This document shows, one piece after another, positions 10,577 to 22,998 of a DNA stretch of 64,000 nucleotides (position 1 is its first letter; each line of letters starts with the position of its first letter). Both the position numbers and the translations under genes were made by a program. A model generated the notes under the pieces. It was not told the origin of the DNA. It saw only the letters and a list, made by a program, of their open reading frames with translations, and did not search any database. The stretch comes from Dichotomocladium elegans. Its lineage: Eukaryota; Mucoromycota; Mucoromycetes; Mucorales; Lichtheimiaceae. The stretch is taken from assembly GCA_025716815.1 (NCBI GenBank), contig JAIXMN010000018.1, forward strand, positions 186,001-250,000, read 5' to 3'.

Positions 10577-11999
10577 ATGATGCCTGCTGGTGGTGCGGCG
10601 CTCCGTTCGACGGTGACGGCGACGACGACGGAACGAGATGAAAAACAACGGCCAAACTCAACAGAATCTTCTGCCTATGTTTTTGCACCAAATTGGATGC
10701 TTCCCAGTGGTAAGAAGTCGGGTAGCAAGAACTTGGCCTTTACATCATTTGCTGGAGGTAGGATGGGTCTGCTTCTCCGAGAGAAAAAGTAGCTTGGCAG
10801 TAACAAAAAGAAATGTATTGTGGATTCCCACCAGGTGATGATACCGCTCCATCCCCATCGTCGCGCAAGATAGATCACCATCGCCATCACTACCTAGGTA
10901 AGAAGATAAATTGCGGCAAATCCCTCAACCCGGCTATGGTTACTATGACAGCAAACAAATAACCCGATTATTCTCAGTATCTAAACCAAGCTCGTCGAGT
11001 TCGTCACCTTACCCTGGCCGTGCTCAGCAACAGCAACAGCAACCGCTATCGACGAAGCCGGGTAGCGCTGACCGTACACGCCGCCTACGTTCAGCGAGAG
11101 CAGAGGAATACAAGCCGGAGGAAGAGACACTTACCAAAGACGATTTTCCAACTCTCGTAGCCGATGATATTGTAAAGCAGCAGGACAAAAGCAACCACGA
11201 CAATCGATCATCTGCGTGGAACAATCCACATATGATTAAGGAAAAGGTGCTTTCTCCATCATTTGAGGATCTCGCCGAGTTGGAAGCACCATCGCCAGAG
11301 GATCTTGAGTTTGAAAGGCTCAAGACTTTGGTACCCAAGCAACGACAGCCCGTTAATGCCATCAATAACAGAAAAATCGGCAATCGCTCTTCATCATCGT
11401 CCAGTCACCAACAACGCGTTCGGAGCAAGCCCATCCTACGTTCTCATAATAGCAATGCGAAAAGAGAGACAGCTGGCACCACCGCAACAACAGCAACGCC
11501 GATAGCGGCAAGAACTACTGCCACCGTGGCAGCAGCAGCAGCTTTTGACACTGCTACTACTGTCGTTAAAACATCTCCAGCGCCTAATACTAGCTTGAGT
11601 AGTAGCTTGGGGAGCGTCAACAAGCGCATGTCGAGCAGCAGCAGCAGCATGAGTAGCAGTAGTGCCGGGATGAATGAGACGACTCTCTTGTACAACGACG
11701 ACGTAAGCAGCCAGACATCTACGAATTTTGATTTGCCGCGGACTCCTATTCTTGCCAACCAAGAAGTTGCTGAAAAGCGAGTAGTGACGCCTCTCTGTGT
11801 TGATGAGCATGAAAAGGAGCATTTCCTCTCATGGTTCTGTACTTGGACAGGTCGCCCTGGATTGGAATGGAAAGATGACGCACTGTCAAATCAAGGTTTT
11901 GGTGAATATTCATATTTTGGACCCCTGGGCACCAAAGGCGGGCCCAGTGTCTTGCTTCATCACGAGAGTATTCTTATGCACCCATCCTGGCGTTCATGA
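10577..11999 (+). CDS. Low-complexity protein with vasculin-like motifs
   Basis: Exons 10577-10757, 10835-10897 and 10978-11999 join in phase to give about 421 aa. The protein is rich in Ser, Thr and Gln with a poly-Gln and several poly-Ser runs. Two short motifs recall vasculin (GPBP1): an N-terminal FAPNWMLP (compare FAPAWL in vasculin) and DDFPTL (compare DFPSL), followed by SAWNNP. The C-terminal 80 residues (from EHEKEHFLSWF) look globular but I cannot place them. Vasculin is a GC-rich promoter binding protein in animals; a shared function here is only a suggestion. The region looks like a nuclear or cytoplasmic disordered protein specific to early-diverging fungi. Confidence 0.6.
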
Positions 12000-14900
12000 C
12001 AAAAAGATCTTCTAAATATTCCATTCTTCACCCCTTTCTTTTACTTTTTTTTTAACCTAGTATATGTGTGTTATCTCTCTTCGTACGTCCGAATTTTACA
12101 TCCATTTCCTTTCTTATAATATCTGCAAACTAGTTATACACTGTATCTTCCTTGGTCAGAGATGTTCAAAAGGCATTTGATTTCTGATTCTCATGTCATT
12201 TACAGGATGGAACCTCTTGTGCTTAGAACTTACTTTTTTCTAATATGGTCGCAATAGCTATCCATATCTGCATGACCGAATTGGGTTCACTTTAGGGGTT
12301 TTTTTTACGTTATCCAACCCCGCCCCCTGCCCAACCTTATTAGACATGTACTGTTCGGCAATCCGTTCTGAGGTGCAGATTCCCTTCTTGGGTATAGGGC
12401 TACATGTTTATTTTGCATGCAAGATGCACAAAGAATATTCTATATAAAGACATGCCAGCTTGGTTGCGCTTTATTCCACACGTTTTGCATTCTGAAATGA
12501 GTAATCACTTAAGAAGGTTGGCAAGGCTATGTCACTGGTGGGTTGCGGCTGGTCTGCGTTTATGGTTGACGCTGTTGAGGAGAAAGCATGCTCTTCTGCC
12601 TCCATGTTTCCGCGCAGAATATCTGTGCCCTATAGATATATTTCACAGGGATAACCCCGAGTATATTGTGGCGCATGTCCGGGCATTCAGGTGAATGAAA
12701 CAGGGTTCAACAGCAATTAAGCGTGGAGTGCATCAGCCACAGAAAAACAGCTATGTAGGAATACATATTTTTCATCTCAGGCGATGGGCAGTTCAGTATG
12801 TTAATAATCGTCATTCATGTATTTGCAACAATGAGCCTAAATGCGTGGACAGGAAACTACAATATCACTTTCCCCGAGCATCACGGGAGAGCATCCTTTG
12901 CAGAAGGTACCAGGCTGAACTTATACTGTTATCCCGGCATGGATATATCACATCTCGGTTACAATATAGGGCTTTTTTATCCTTTCTGTAAACTGGCAGG
13001 CAATTGATGATTACATGGACTCAGACCAAATAAAATGAAGAGTCGAGGATGATGATCTTTTCAGAAAAAGCTAAATGACCAATGATGGACAGAATATTTA
13101 TCAATCGACATGATATGTCGGTATATCAAGTTCTGCGTTTGAACAACGACACAGATGGTTTAGGACACAGCATTCTGGTCTTATCATGATTTAGATATGT
13201 AGTGTATCGAATTCAGTTGTTCTGTCGTATGGGTCGAGCATTTACTACACTGAAGAAAAAACCATTTTCTGTTTTGAGATAATGGGCTCGAATGAAATTT
13301 TGCAAGATCCTGCAACAGTCGTGGCATTCTAGGGCCTAGCTTCTATTTGCTTACAGTATTTGGTTCAATAGTGCAAGCACGACACGTACCATTCCTTCCG
13401 TTTTCAGGTCGTCCGCATTTCTATGGAATCTTTCTACAACTATTGGCCAACACCTCCTACCACTGCAGAATTCATACTACCTATTTTTGCAATGAACCTT
13501 GTTCACTGACGACTAAAAAAGTATGTAGACAGCGTTCATGTTACTTCATGGTAGCACCTGATCGAGACAATACAGAACATGCCTTATTGTACCGCTGCTG
13601 TATATGCACAGACATTCGATGATTAATACTGCCATTCATTCGGCTGTCGTTTGTGATTATATGTGCCATGGTAAGCATTGTCGCTGATTGCGAATTCCAA
13701 AGTTGACTGATCAAACATATGCTGGGCGAGTCGTCCTGCCCAACCTCACACGCGCATAAATTTTCCATTGGAATCTTCAGTGAGTGTGCGGAAGGAGGTT
13801 GATAAGAAGCAAAAGAGGGTTGATTCTGGGTCAACATATATATATATATGTGTGTGTGTGTGTGTCTAATGCCCAATGAAGAGTTGAAATCACTCTGCTT
13901 TTGCCCACAAAACAGGTCTATGATATCACATTAAAAGAAGACCATTATCCAATGCGTCTGTGCAGAGGATAATGTTGATGAGGTATAATGACCTTCCTTT
14001 TGCCCAGTTCTTGGAACCGCGAGTACAACAATTTCGATACTTTATCTGTCCCTGAGATACACATATAACGATCCAAACAAAGTTAAGCGTGATGTTATTT
14101 TGCAATGCGCTATTTTCGATTGTCTTGCGAGATGCAGGTTTTCCCATAGCGTATATATCTATATCCTTTATAACAAGAAGGAGCGAACGCATAAAAAATA
14201 TTGTAAAACTGGAAAGACCAATGGATTATCGTAAGTGAAGAAGAGGTAAAGTCGATGGGGCAGACAACATCTCAAATGAATCCAAATCCCCTGCTATCCG
14301 AGGTACATAGAATAGGTGCTAAGGAGGAATGTCATGTTACAAAGCTTACATATAAAGAAACATCCTACTGGAGATTAAAACAAGACTAGACGCAGGAGCT
14401 AAACCTCTTTTTTAAACGATGACTTCAAAGGCTATGTCTTCATCATAGATTCTGTGAAATTCGCATATCTCCTCATTATCTCGTCAGAGAGCTCCTTTCC
14501 AATTCTCACGCGACCTTGGATATACGTAAAAAGACGAAATTCTACTCAAGTAATCTCACAATGCTATATTCTCTTGCGGGCGTGATATAGCTGTCATCCA
14601 TGTCTTAGTGTGCTGCACTGAATGGCAAAAGAGAGAAGCGTACATGTACCTCATGTTTGCCCATTCTTGCGCATGCTCTGATTGGTTTATGCAAAGTGCC
14701 AGAGTCTCACAACCTTACATGGGCGCCGAATAAAATTGTTGGAAATAATAAACAAGGCTCTTCAGAAGATGTCTGAATAACCGTATAGCAGCCACCATGC
14801 CTATAGCAGGCCTAATACATGCTGGTATATGGACCAGGTGTATATGACACGACTAGGTTATCTTTCGCTTCGCCTTCTCGATGATCGAAAGATGCACGCA

Positions 14901-15086
14901 CTGGAAATAGTCGCACGCGATTATCGGAGTATGTGGTGGATAAGGTTACTTCGTGTCACCCAGTCGATTTATAACAGACTCAGAGATTCCCACCTTGCAA
15001 TGCATGCACGCTCCGTTTAAAAGGACCGTTGCTGATGACTCTACATTATTTTTGCCTTTTCTTTTCTTTTGTAGAATACACAAAAC
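12000..15086. other. Gene-poor interval before the aldehyde dehydrogenase
   Basis: The first 400 bp are AT/T-rich and probably hold the 3' UTR of the preceding gene. The rest has scattered frames under 115 codons on both strands (for example 12404-12694 and 12798-13007 plus, 14192-13926 minus) with no recognisable domain. A TA/TG microsatellite lies at about 13835-13865. About 200 bp before 15087 the sequence turns into a normal promoter-like region with a CTTTT tract. I see no RNA gene. Confidence 0.4.
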
Positions 15087-16932
15087 ATGACCGAATCTGA
15101 TCTTGTCACTGTCCGTACTTCCACTGGAAAGGAGCTCAAAGGTATAGAGCATATGTACCTCCCCACCCAATCCACAGGACCGTCGTCTAACTTCTTTTTA
15201 GTCCACACATACCTTTTTATCAACAACGAGTTTGTCCCTGGTAAAGGTCCAAAGATCGAGACCATCAATCCTACCACGGAGGAAGTTATTTGCGCCGTTC
15301 ACTCGGCCGATGCATCAGATGTGGATGCTGCTGTAGAGTCTTCCCACGTATGCTTCGAGAAGACATGGCGCAAGGTAGCGCCTTCCGAGCGTGGCCGTCT
15401 GATCAATAAACTCGCGGACCTGATGGAGCGCGACAAGGATGAGCTTGCCACTTTGGAAGCTCTTGATAATGGCAAAGCTTTCACTGTTGCTCGTGACATC
15501 GACATCACTGACTCAATTGCGTGTTACCGCTACTTTGCTGGTTGGGCCGACAAGATCCATGGCAAGACCATTGATACCACCTTTGATAAATGGTGCTATA
15601 CCCGCCACGAACCTCTCGGTGTCGTTGGTGCTGTTATTCCTTGGGTAAAGTGCACCGAGAGCGCCTTAGGATAAGGGCTGGACGTCAATTGACATTTGCA
15701 GGATTATTACAGAACTATCCGATCATGATGGCCACATGGAAGTTTGCTCCGGCACTTGCTGCCGGCAACTGTAGTAAGTAATGTGACGAATGGCGGCTTT
15801 TGCATACGCCTGCACACACATGATTTACCGGGACTTTTGCATCGCCAGTTGTCATGAAGACCTCTGAACTTACGCCTCTGTCGGCGTACAAGTTTGCTGA
15901 GCTTGTCAAGGAAGCTGGCTTTCCCGCGGTATGTAATGGAATAGCGGAGTGCGGTTGAGAGAAAGAAGCACGCACGCACGCACGCTCACATCGCGGCTGA
16001 TGCCAGGGCGTGGTGAACATCATCACCGGTTATGGCTATACCACGGGTAGCTTCCTCTCAAGTCACAAGAAGGTGAGCAAGATGGCCTTCACTGGCTCCA
16101 CTCTCACGGGTCGCAAGATCATGGAAGCCTCGTCAGGAAGCAACCTTAAGAAGCTCCAGCTGGAACTCGGCGGCAAATCTGCCCAGATTGTCTGTGCCGA
16201 CGCCGATCTCGATAATGCCGCGTTGCACGCCCATGGCGGTATCTTCAACAATCATGGCCAGAGCTGCAACGCTGGTTCCCGCATTCTGGTCCAGGAGTCA
16301 GTCTTAGATCTGTTCCTCCAGCACTTTGTCAAATACACCAAAGACATCAAGCTGGGTGATCCTTTTGCCGAAGACACCTTCCAGGGGCCGCAAATCAGCA
16401 AGGCTCAGTTTGATAAGATTCTAGGCTATATTGAGCTTGGCCAAAAGGAGGGCGCCACCCTTTACTATGGTGGCAAGCGCTATGGTGACAAGGGCTATTT
16501 CATTGAACCCACCATTTTCATCAACTGTAAGAACTCGATGCGCATTATGCAGGAAGAAATCTTCGGCCCTGTCGTTGCAATCACTACTTTCAAGACTATC
16601 GATGAGGTTAGAGAGAGAGAAGGGAGTGAGCATATTCAGTACGATGTGCATGCTAATTCCCCTGGTTTTGTGATCATTAGGCTATTGAAATCGCAAACGA
16701 CTCCGATTATGGCCTCGCTGGCGGCGTGTACACTTCGAACATTGACACCGCTATCAAAGTTTCTAATGAGCTCAAGGCTGGCACCGTCTGGGTTAATTGT
16801 TTTGACATCTTTGACCAATCCACACCTTTTGGCGGCTACAAACAATCAGGATTTGGTAAGGAACTCGGCAAATATGCACTGCAGGAATATACGCAAGTCA
16901 AGGTCGTCAAGATTCAACGCTTGGGTCTGTAA
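15087..16932 (+). CDS. NAD(P)-dependent aldehyde dehydrogenase
   Basis: Oxidises aldehydes to carboxylic acids; class 1/2-type ALDH. Exons: 15087-15141, 15202-15644, 15713-15773, 15849-15928, 16007-16606, 16681-16932, giving 496 aa, the usual length. The N-terminus reads FINNEFVPGKG; the cofactor region has WKFAPALAAGN, MKTSELTPLSA and FTGSTLTGRKI. The general base Glu is in LELGGKSAQ (about residue 266) and the nucleophile Cys in NHGQSCNAGSR (about residue 300). EEIFGPVVAI and GGYKQSGFGKELG complete the fold. No organelle presequence is evident, so a cytosolic enzyme is likely. Position and motifs do not fix the substrate. Introns are 60-78 nt. Confidence 0.95.
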
Positions 16933-17251
16933 ACACATCATACGTCTCGTCCCTCTCGTTCACACACACACACACATATATATACAGTTTCCAAAAATAA
17001 AGCATGTCACCCAACTTCAGCAGCCGTAATTTGTACGCAAGATGAGTTTCATAATTCCATCTTTACGATACGTTACTGTACTTGTTTTCAAAAATAAATT
17101 TCGCAAGATGAATTTCTGCACACAATGGCAATGAGCAACGGATGCATCTATTTCCCCCTATCAACTCTCCCTAAAACCCTAAATTAAACTATTTCTGATA
17201 GAAAAGCAGCATTTTTAGCAGTAATGAGAAATGTAATAATGTGTGTTTTCT
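16933..17251. other. Convergent 3' region
   Basis: Short gap between the ALDH stop and the stop of the chromatin gene on the other strand. It has a CA/TA microsatellite (about 16961-16985) and AATAAA-like words near 16995 and 17093 that could serve polyadenylation. Nothing else seen. Confidence 0.45.
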
Positions 17252-20200
17252 TTATTTTGAAGTGGATGATGGTGTTGATGATGGTTGGGACGGTAGTTCC
17301 GAGATACCTGCCCCTTTAATTTCCGGAACAGCAATCTTGTGATTGTTATATTGAACAATACCTCGAGTCCGAATCTGTGCTATTTCATCAGCCTTTTATC
17401 ACGCGACTCATATTCCCATCATTGCTCTCTCTCTCTCCCGAGATGCCATTTCATCCTCTTACCTTGCCACCAACAATTCCGACACAAAATCCATTCGGCG
17501 CGCTCTGACCCTTGAGCGCTGGTGTTGAGGATCCCGCATTGGCAGGTAGTGGTTTCACCTGGTCGGCGCAAAGCGGACATGTATATTTTGCACCTTCATC
17601 ATCACAAAGACTCTGGTATTTTTCAGGTGTCAGTGTCTCATCACAACCTGTGTGAATCCAGTGGTCGCACGAGTCGCACGCCACCATCTCGTTTTCCTCG
17701 TCATCATTATCGTCTTCATCTGAAAATGGCTTTAGACACACCGGACAGTATCGATCATGCTTAAAATTATCGTAACACTTCGGGCAATATGTTGCTAGGT
17801 AGACAGGATATTTGCACTTGTCGTTTGGCGGTGCAATCGCGTGCTTATACTCAGTTTTATCACCATGTTCGCCGCAGCCATGGCAATCGGCGCACAATGA
17901 GCATAGCCAAGACCCCTCGGGTACTTTCTCAACCTTCGGATCACAGCTAGTACACGCTTTTCCTCAGTATCCACTTCATCTCACTTGGATAAAGAAATTA
18001 TGGCCCCCTACCATCCTGTATGCCAGCCACGGTCGCAATCGTCGCAGATCATAAGTGTGGATTCATCGCCCGAAGTCTTGCACACACAGCAAATTTTGCA
18101 TTCTGGGCAGACCCATGGGTACGACTCCGCCGCCGCTATCTGTCGTGCCGTAGTGAGATGGGTGCATACAGGGTGATATTTCCTGTTGCATTTCGCGCAT
18201 TTTATCATGGTGAACGCATCACAGGAATCCTTGCCATCCTTGGACAATAATTCTGATGGGGCACTCAAGTAATGACAATCTGAGCACTTGTTATCGGCAT
18301 ACGTAGCAGCTGGTGTCTTGATAACCGCCATTTTATCAGAGACAGAGTCATACTGGCGCTAACCATGGATGCCATGTCCCAATCTTACCTGCGCTATCGT
18401 CGTCGGTGCCACCCGGGGTGCTGGGGGGGTTGACTTGCGGTGTGTAGGGGTGCCGCTAATATTGGCCCGTTCATTCGCATGGAGTTGGCATCTTTCGCCT
18501 GGTCGCGTAACCGGTCGTCTGCATGATCCCGCCGAACACATGAATAGCTCTGGGGGTGCACCGTGCTATTTACAATCTCTAATCAGTATAACAACAAATA
18601 CTTTGCCTCTTTTTTTACCTGGATAGGTTGTGGTGATAATTGTTGTGCGTTATTAAGATGTAATGATGAATGCGGTGGTGGTTGATGGTGGTTTATCAAC
18701 GGTCGTGGCTGAACCGCTGATGGAAATGGCTGGCTGAGCGGGTTGTTGGGGTCTTGGTACGATGCAATGCTTTGATTCATGACCTGGTACATCTGACTAT
18801 AATAATGCTGCTGGGCAACAATTGATTGTGCGGATGCTGTAAGTGCGGATGGAGGGGCCAGCTTAGGATCGGGTTGGTTGAAGCGAGTCAAATGGCTAGC
18901 AGAATAATGCTTGTAAGATACATAACAATCCCATACCACGAGTCAATGAATTCCTGCTTACATCGGGAATGCCGCTTGGTACTGGCCGTCCATCAGGGCG
19001 ATCGGATATTTCTCATCCTCGTCCTTTTGTTGTTGGTCACTATTTGCGCTGTCTTTATATGATCTCAATCTCGCCTTGGCCGCCTTTCTCAAGTTTTCAG
19101 GAAGTGTATCTAGGAGCATATTCTCATTGCCAACATCCTCCAACAGCGCCCGTCCTACTCCACGAAACACTGGAGATTCCGCAGAGTTCCTGAACTGAAT
19201 ATCCTCAACTGAAAATGTATCTTGTGTATTATCGACACATTTAAACTCGCATTTCGTCGGCTGTGTTGCGGCAGCGATCTGGTGAATATTTGTATGAATA
19301 TCATAAAAGACTGCCTTTTCCGCGCGACGTTCATGAAGCTGTGCGTTGAAATTGCGGACTGCGAGGGCGGCATGATGCATCCACGTTCCGTTGTTGACTG
19401 GTACCGATGTATCATAGCCGAGCGACCGTGACGTTCGAGATATTAATGTGCGCCGACCGATCTTGGGTTCGCCATCAGAATCCTCCCCGCCATCGACGTC
19501 GAGTTCTTCCGCCCCTGTTGCTGACAAGAGAGCTTCCATCTCTTCGCGTGCCCGAGCCTCATAATAATCGTCCTTGACGCGTTTACCCTTTTTGATAATT
19601 TTGTGTCCAAAACATTTGAAACATGACCGTGCGCTAACCACAGCAACATCACGGTTGCGGAACCAATGGACCAGAAGTCGTTGATCTACCAGCCAGTTCC
19701 GTTCGTCTTCTGTCAATCTTGCTCTCTCGAGATGGGGATTCTTGTGAAAGAATAGATAGCTGTCACGGTAATTTAACAGTCGGGCAGGCTCCATGGCAAA
19801 CATTAAAACCTGATCGCCACGCATTGGTAACGTGAAAGTTGGCACCTTGTATTCTCGTCCTAGAAAATCATGTTCACGTCAAATCGATCTTTGACATGCC
19901 TATTTTTTTTCTGACAAATAGACACACATTCTCTTTCCCTGGCTCTGAATTACCTCCCAGCAAACGACCGGCCTTGTCAATCTTCTCTTCGCCTGCCTCA
20001 TCAATATCGCTTTCATAACTCTCATCCTGTTGTCCCCGCTCCTGCGATGGTTGTGAAGGTGAACCTTCTTTCCGTCGTTTCGTTTCGGCTTGCATATCCT
20101 CTCCTGGCGTCGCGCTACGTTTTGGTGGTCGACCCCGCTTTCTAGTGGAAGTGCGCACAGTGCGCGGGCTGGGATCCGATTCAGATTCGTACGCGTTATT

Positions 20201-20266
20201 GTCGCTTCCATCTTCGACAGATTCTTGATTTGAAGTAGAAGCATCTTCAGTTGTCGTTGTCGTCAT
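17252..20266 (-). CDS. Rsc7/Swp82-type chromatin remodelling subunit with C-terminal PHD fingers
   Basis: Exons: 20266-19954, 19859-18962, 18895-18619, 18565-18389 (or to 18413), 18352-18012, 17946-17463, 17374-17252; about 862-870 aa. Exon 1 is acidic/Ser-rich with an AT-hook-like RKRGRPPKR. It runs into GRLLGGREYKVPTFTLPMRGD, the start of the CRC_subunit (Rsc7/Swp82) domain, which continues with LNYRDSYLFFHKN and VVSARSCFKCFGHKII. A Pro/Gln-rich linker and a Cys-rich RRPVTRPGERCQLH segment follow. Then come PHD fingers: MIKCAKCNRKYHPVC, CDDCDRGWHTGCC and a third CDSCDHWIHTGC. The last exon ends in a short conserved-looking tail. Such proteins sit in SWI/SNF or RSC-type complexes and read histone tails. 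One gene is supported by phase-compatible junctions throughout; the exon 4/5 junction is the weakest. Confidence 0.82.
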
Positions 20267-22998
20267 TGTGCGCCGGCCGAAAGGGCGCCTCCGCGGTGGT
20301 CGGCCACGCCGTCGGCGCCCTCCTGTTGGGTCTTACATTGAAGAAGTTCGTTTAGTTAACAAACAGAAGGGTGGCGCGTGATTAGAATTTTGGTATATAC
20401 CTCTACTAATGGCAGGCATAATTGTGCGTGTATGTGGGCGTATGGAAATATATTTTATGTCGGTTACTTTTTTACCAGCAGAAAAACCAAGAATATAGCG
20501 CAAGCGGCCTTACACCTTCCTGAAAATTTCCTGGCATAGTTTCAGACTCCGTCGACGCAGGCGACATCAAGCCCGGCTGCTTGATTATCCGCTAGACGAA
20601 GAATGTACTCCCATAGCACACTGTTCTTTGAGGGATATATTGGATCTATCAGATAAGTAGTAATAGTGCGAGCCCTTATATGTAAACTTATGGAGCCAAA
20701 ACTTCTCAAAGCACTTGAAATTGTAAGGTTGAGATGCCCACGTTGAATATATTTTCAGCAGCGATTCTGGGCCAGAGATGTTGCTAAATATTTCTACATT
20801 ACATCGAGGCTATCACTCTTAGAGAGCCATTCTGTTCAGTTAAAATTATGAAATACTGTCTTGTCAAGATACAAACGTTTAGGTTTCTGCGCTAATATAG
20901 TTTAATGCGGTATTGTCAACGCCATCATAACATTTGTTTCATGAATGTCGGGTATATGAACAGTATATGAACTATACTCTCTGAACACATCCCAGGGCAA
21001 AGAATGCAATGACAGCACTCTTGTTCGCTTACAGAACTCTATGTCGAAACGTAAGTTTGGGCTTCCACACATGGCCGTACTTCTCAGCTATCTCGATCTC
21101 GACCCAGTCAACTTCGGGAAAGAATAGCCGATGTATTGGTCATTTACTTCGGCTCTATCTGAAAACTCGCTGTAAATGTGATTTGATAAAACGTTACATA
21201 TGAAGACCCCAAAAGTGAAGCACAGTATGCATAATGTGAACTATCCCTTCAAGAGCCTAAGAGGACATCTCTCCATTTCTTTGACGCAACAAGGCTTGAC
21301 AGCAGATCGAGATTTATGCTGTTTCCCGTGATGCAATTGAGGTCCAGGACACGCTAGAAATTCTTATTTTCATCCCGTAAAAATCCGTTGTGAGGGTGTC
21401 CATGATGACTATTACATAGACCAAGGTGCAACCATTTAGGTTTTTATTTTGAGTATGGCATTACCTCTACTAGAGTTTATGGAACATTAAGTAATGACCT
21501 CCATTGGCAACGTAATCAAATTATCCATAGAATGAAATGATCAAACCAAGCTTGTGTATGATAGCTTCATGGGCAATACGTCAAATATCGGATAAACGAC
21601 AATATCATTAAGGACAGATGTAGCAGCAGTCAGTTTTAAAGGTGAGAATTGACAAGATTTACTTTGAATGATCGAAAAAAGGAAATCATCTGTGTGGCGT
21701 TGAAGGAACTGATCTACCGTTTGATTGCATTACGGCAATATAGAATACAGCTATGCACATAGTGGGTCTTCACCGATTAGTTCTCTTATTTTTTTACCAT
21801 CCCCATCCTCTTTTGTGTCTTGAACGTTGTGAGGTTCAGCGTACTCACTCATCTCATGCAGGGGAAATTTAACACTTGGGTTCTTCTAAAGATGAATCTA
21901 TCAACCTAAATCAAACGCCATGAGAAGTTAGGAAAACCATCGTTCAGGTTAGAAGATGATTTAGGTGCAGCCTCGCACTATGCTTTGCCATTGATCTATC
22001 GTCGCTTCCGCACTTTACTTTCGTTGATCTTTCTGCAGTGGGTACCCCATAACCAATACTCAGCCGACCTAGTCTACGTTTTCTTAATTTTCTTTTACCT
22101 CGTTACCATAATGGTATCTCTCGCTACCTTTAGCGTAATCTAAAGCGCATTAAGAACGATTTGATGACTAATGGATATCTCTCCATGTTTTTTAACCCAT
22201 CCTGTGCAACAAATATTAAATATTCTGCTGCGATATATATTTCACCGAGCATATCCATAATCTATAATACATCCTGTCCCGAACAAAATGCATTCATTCA
22301 ACGGCATGCACGACATGATATACACACGCACGCACATATGTGCGTACATAGAGCCTAACACTCAATAAAGAATTACACTGTAGGAGCCACCCATAATAAC
22401 ATTAAGGAATTATGAAGATAACACTCTATAATGATGAAGATGGCTGGGGCAAACATTATCATTACACAGTAGCAGGTGTTCCCCGGATCGAATGAATTTG
22501 ATTCCGGATGAACCATGGATTGTATACATATTTAACACTGTTATCTCTTCTCTCCACACGACTGGTAAGTATTTTTGCTCCTTATTTTATCCCGGCTTGT
22601 ATCCCTATTATGAAGTTCTGCTTAATATGCATACATATATTCCTACGACAACGAAAGGGGAGTTCACAATGGGGTCCCTGCACCATATTTTGTAGATAGA
22701 AAGCTTGCCCCGCATACAAAACGAAATGCAGGGGACCACTATGGTTTACTAATGTGCATAACCTCATTTTATGTCGGATCTTTCAGTACTCATATAATAC
22801 GATGTTGTGGAAAGAGAGGTTTCTTTTAGATGATAATACTATATTGATTTTTTGATCTGAAACCCATTCCCCACAGATGATGTGTTTATTTGTAATATGA
22901 GTGGTGTTGGTTTAACGATAATGGCGGGATGTATCATTGCTATATAGGCTGTCGCCAGCTCTGACGCCATGACGACCGTTGTTCTTATATCATTTGAG
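20267..22998. other. Gene-poor interval with possible repeat debris
   Basis: The first 100 bp hold the chromatin gene promoter (GC-rich, then AT-rich). Beyond that, no frame over 70 codons has a recognisable domain. A 64-codon plus frame at 21009 includes 'ALLFAYRTL', which recalls the integrase C-terminus of Ty3/gypsy elements but is too short to be sure. A CACG-rich microsatellite lies at about 22320-22345. No RNA gene seen. Confidence 0.35.

Noticed and set aside
11024..11822. Minus-strand Ser/Cys/Ala-rich frames over the vasculin-like gene
   Set aside because: Antisense of poly-Ser, poly-Gln and Thr/Ala tracts; no start or splice support.
22320..22345. Short CACG/CACA repeats as a CRISPR-like array
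   Set aside because: Simple microsatellite without spacers; the genome is eukaryotic.
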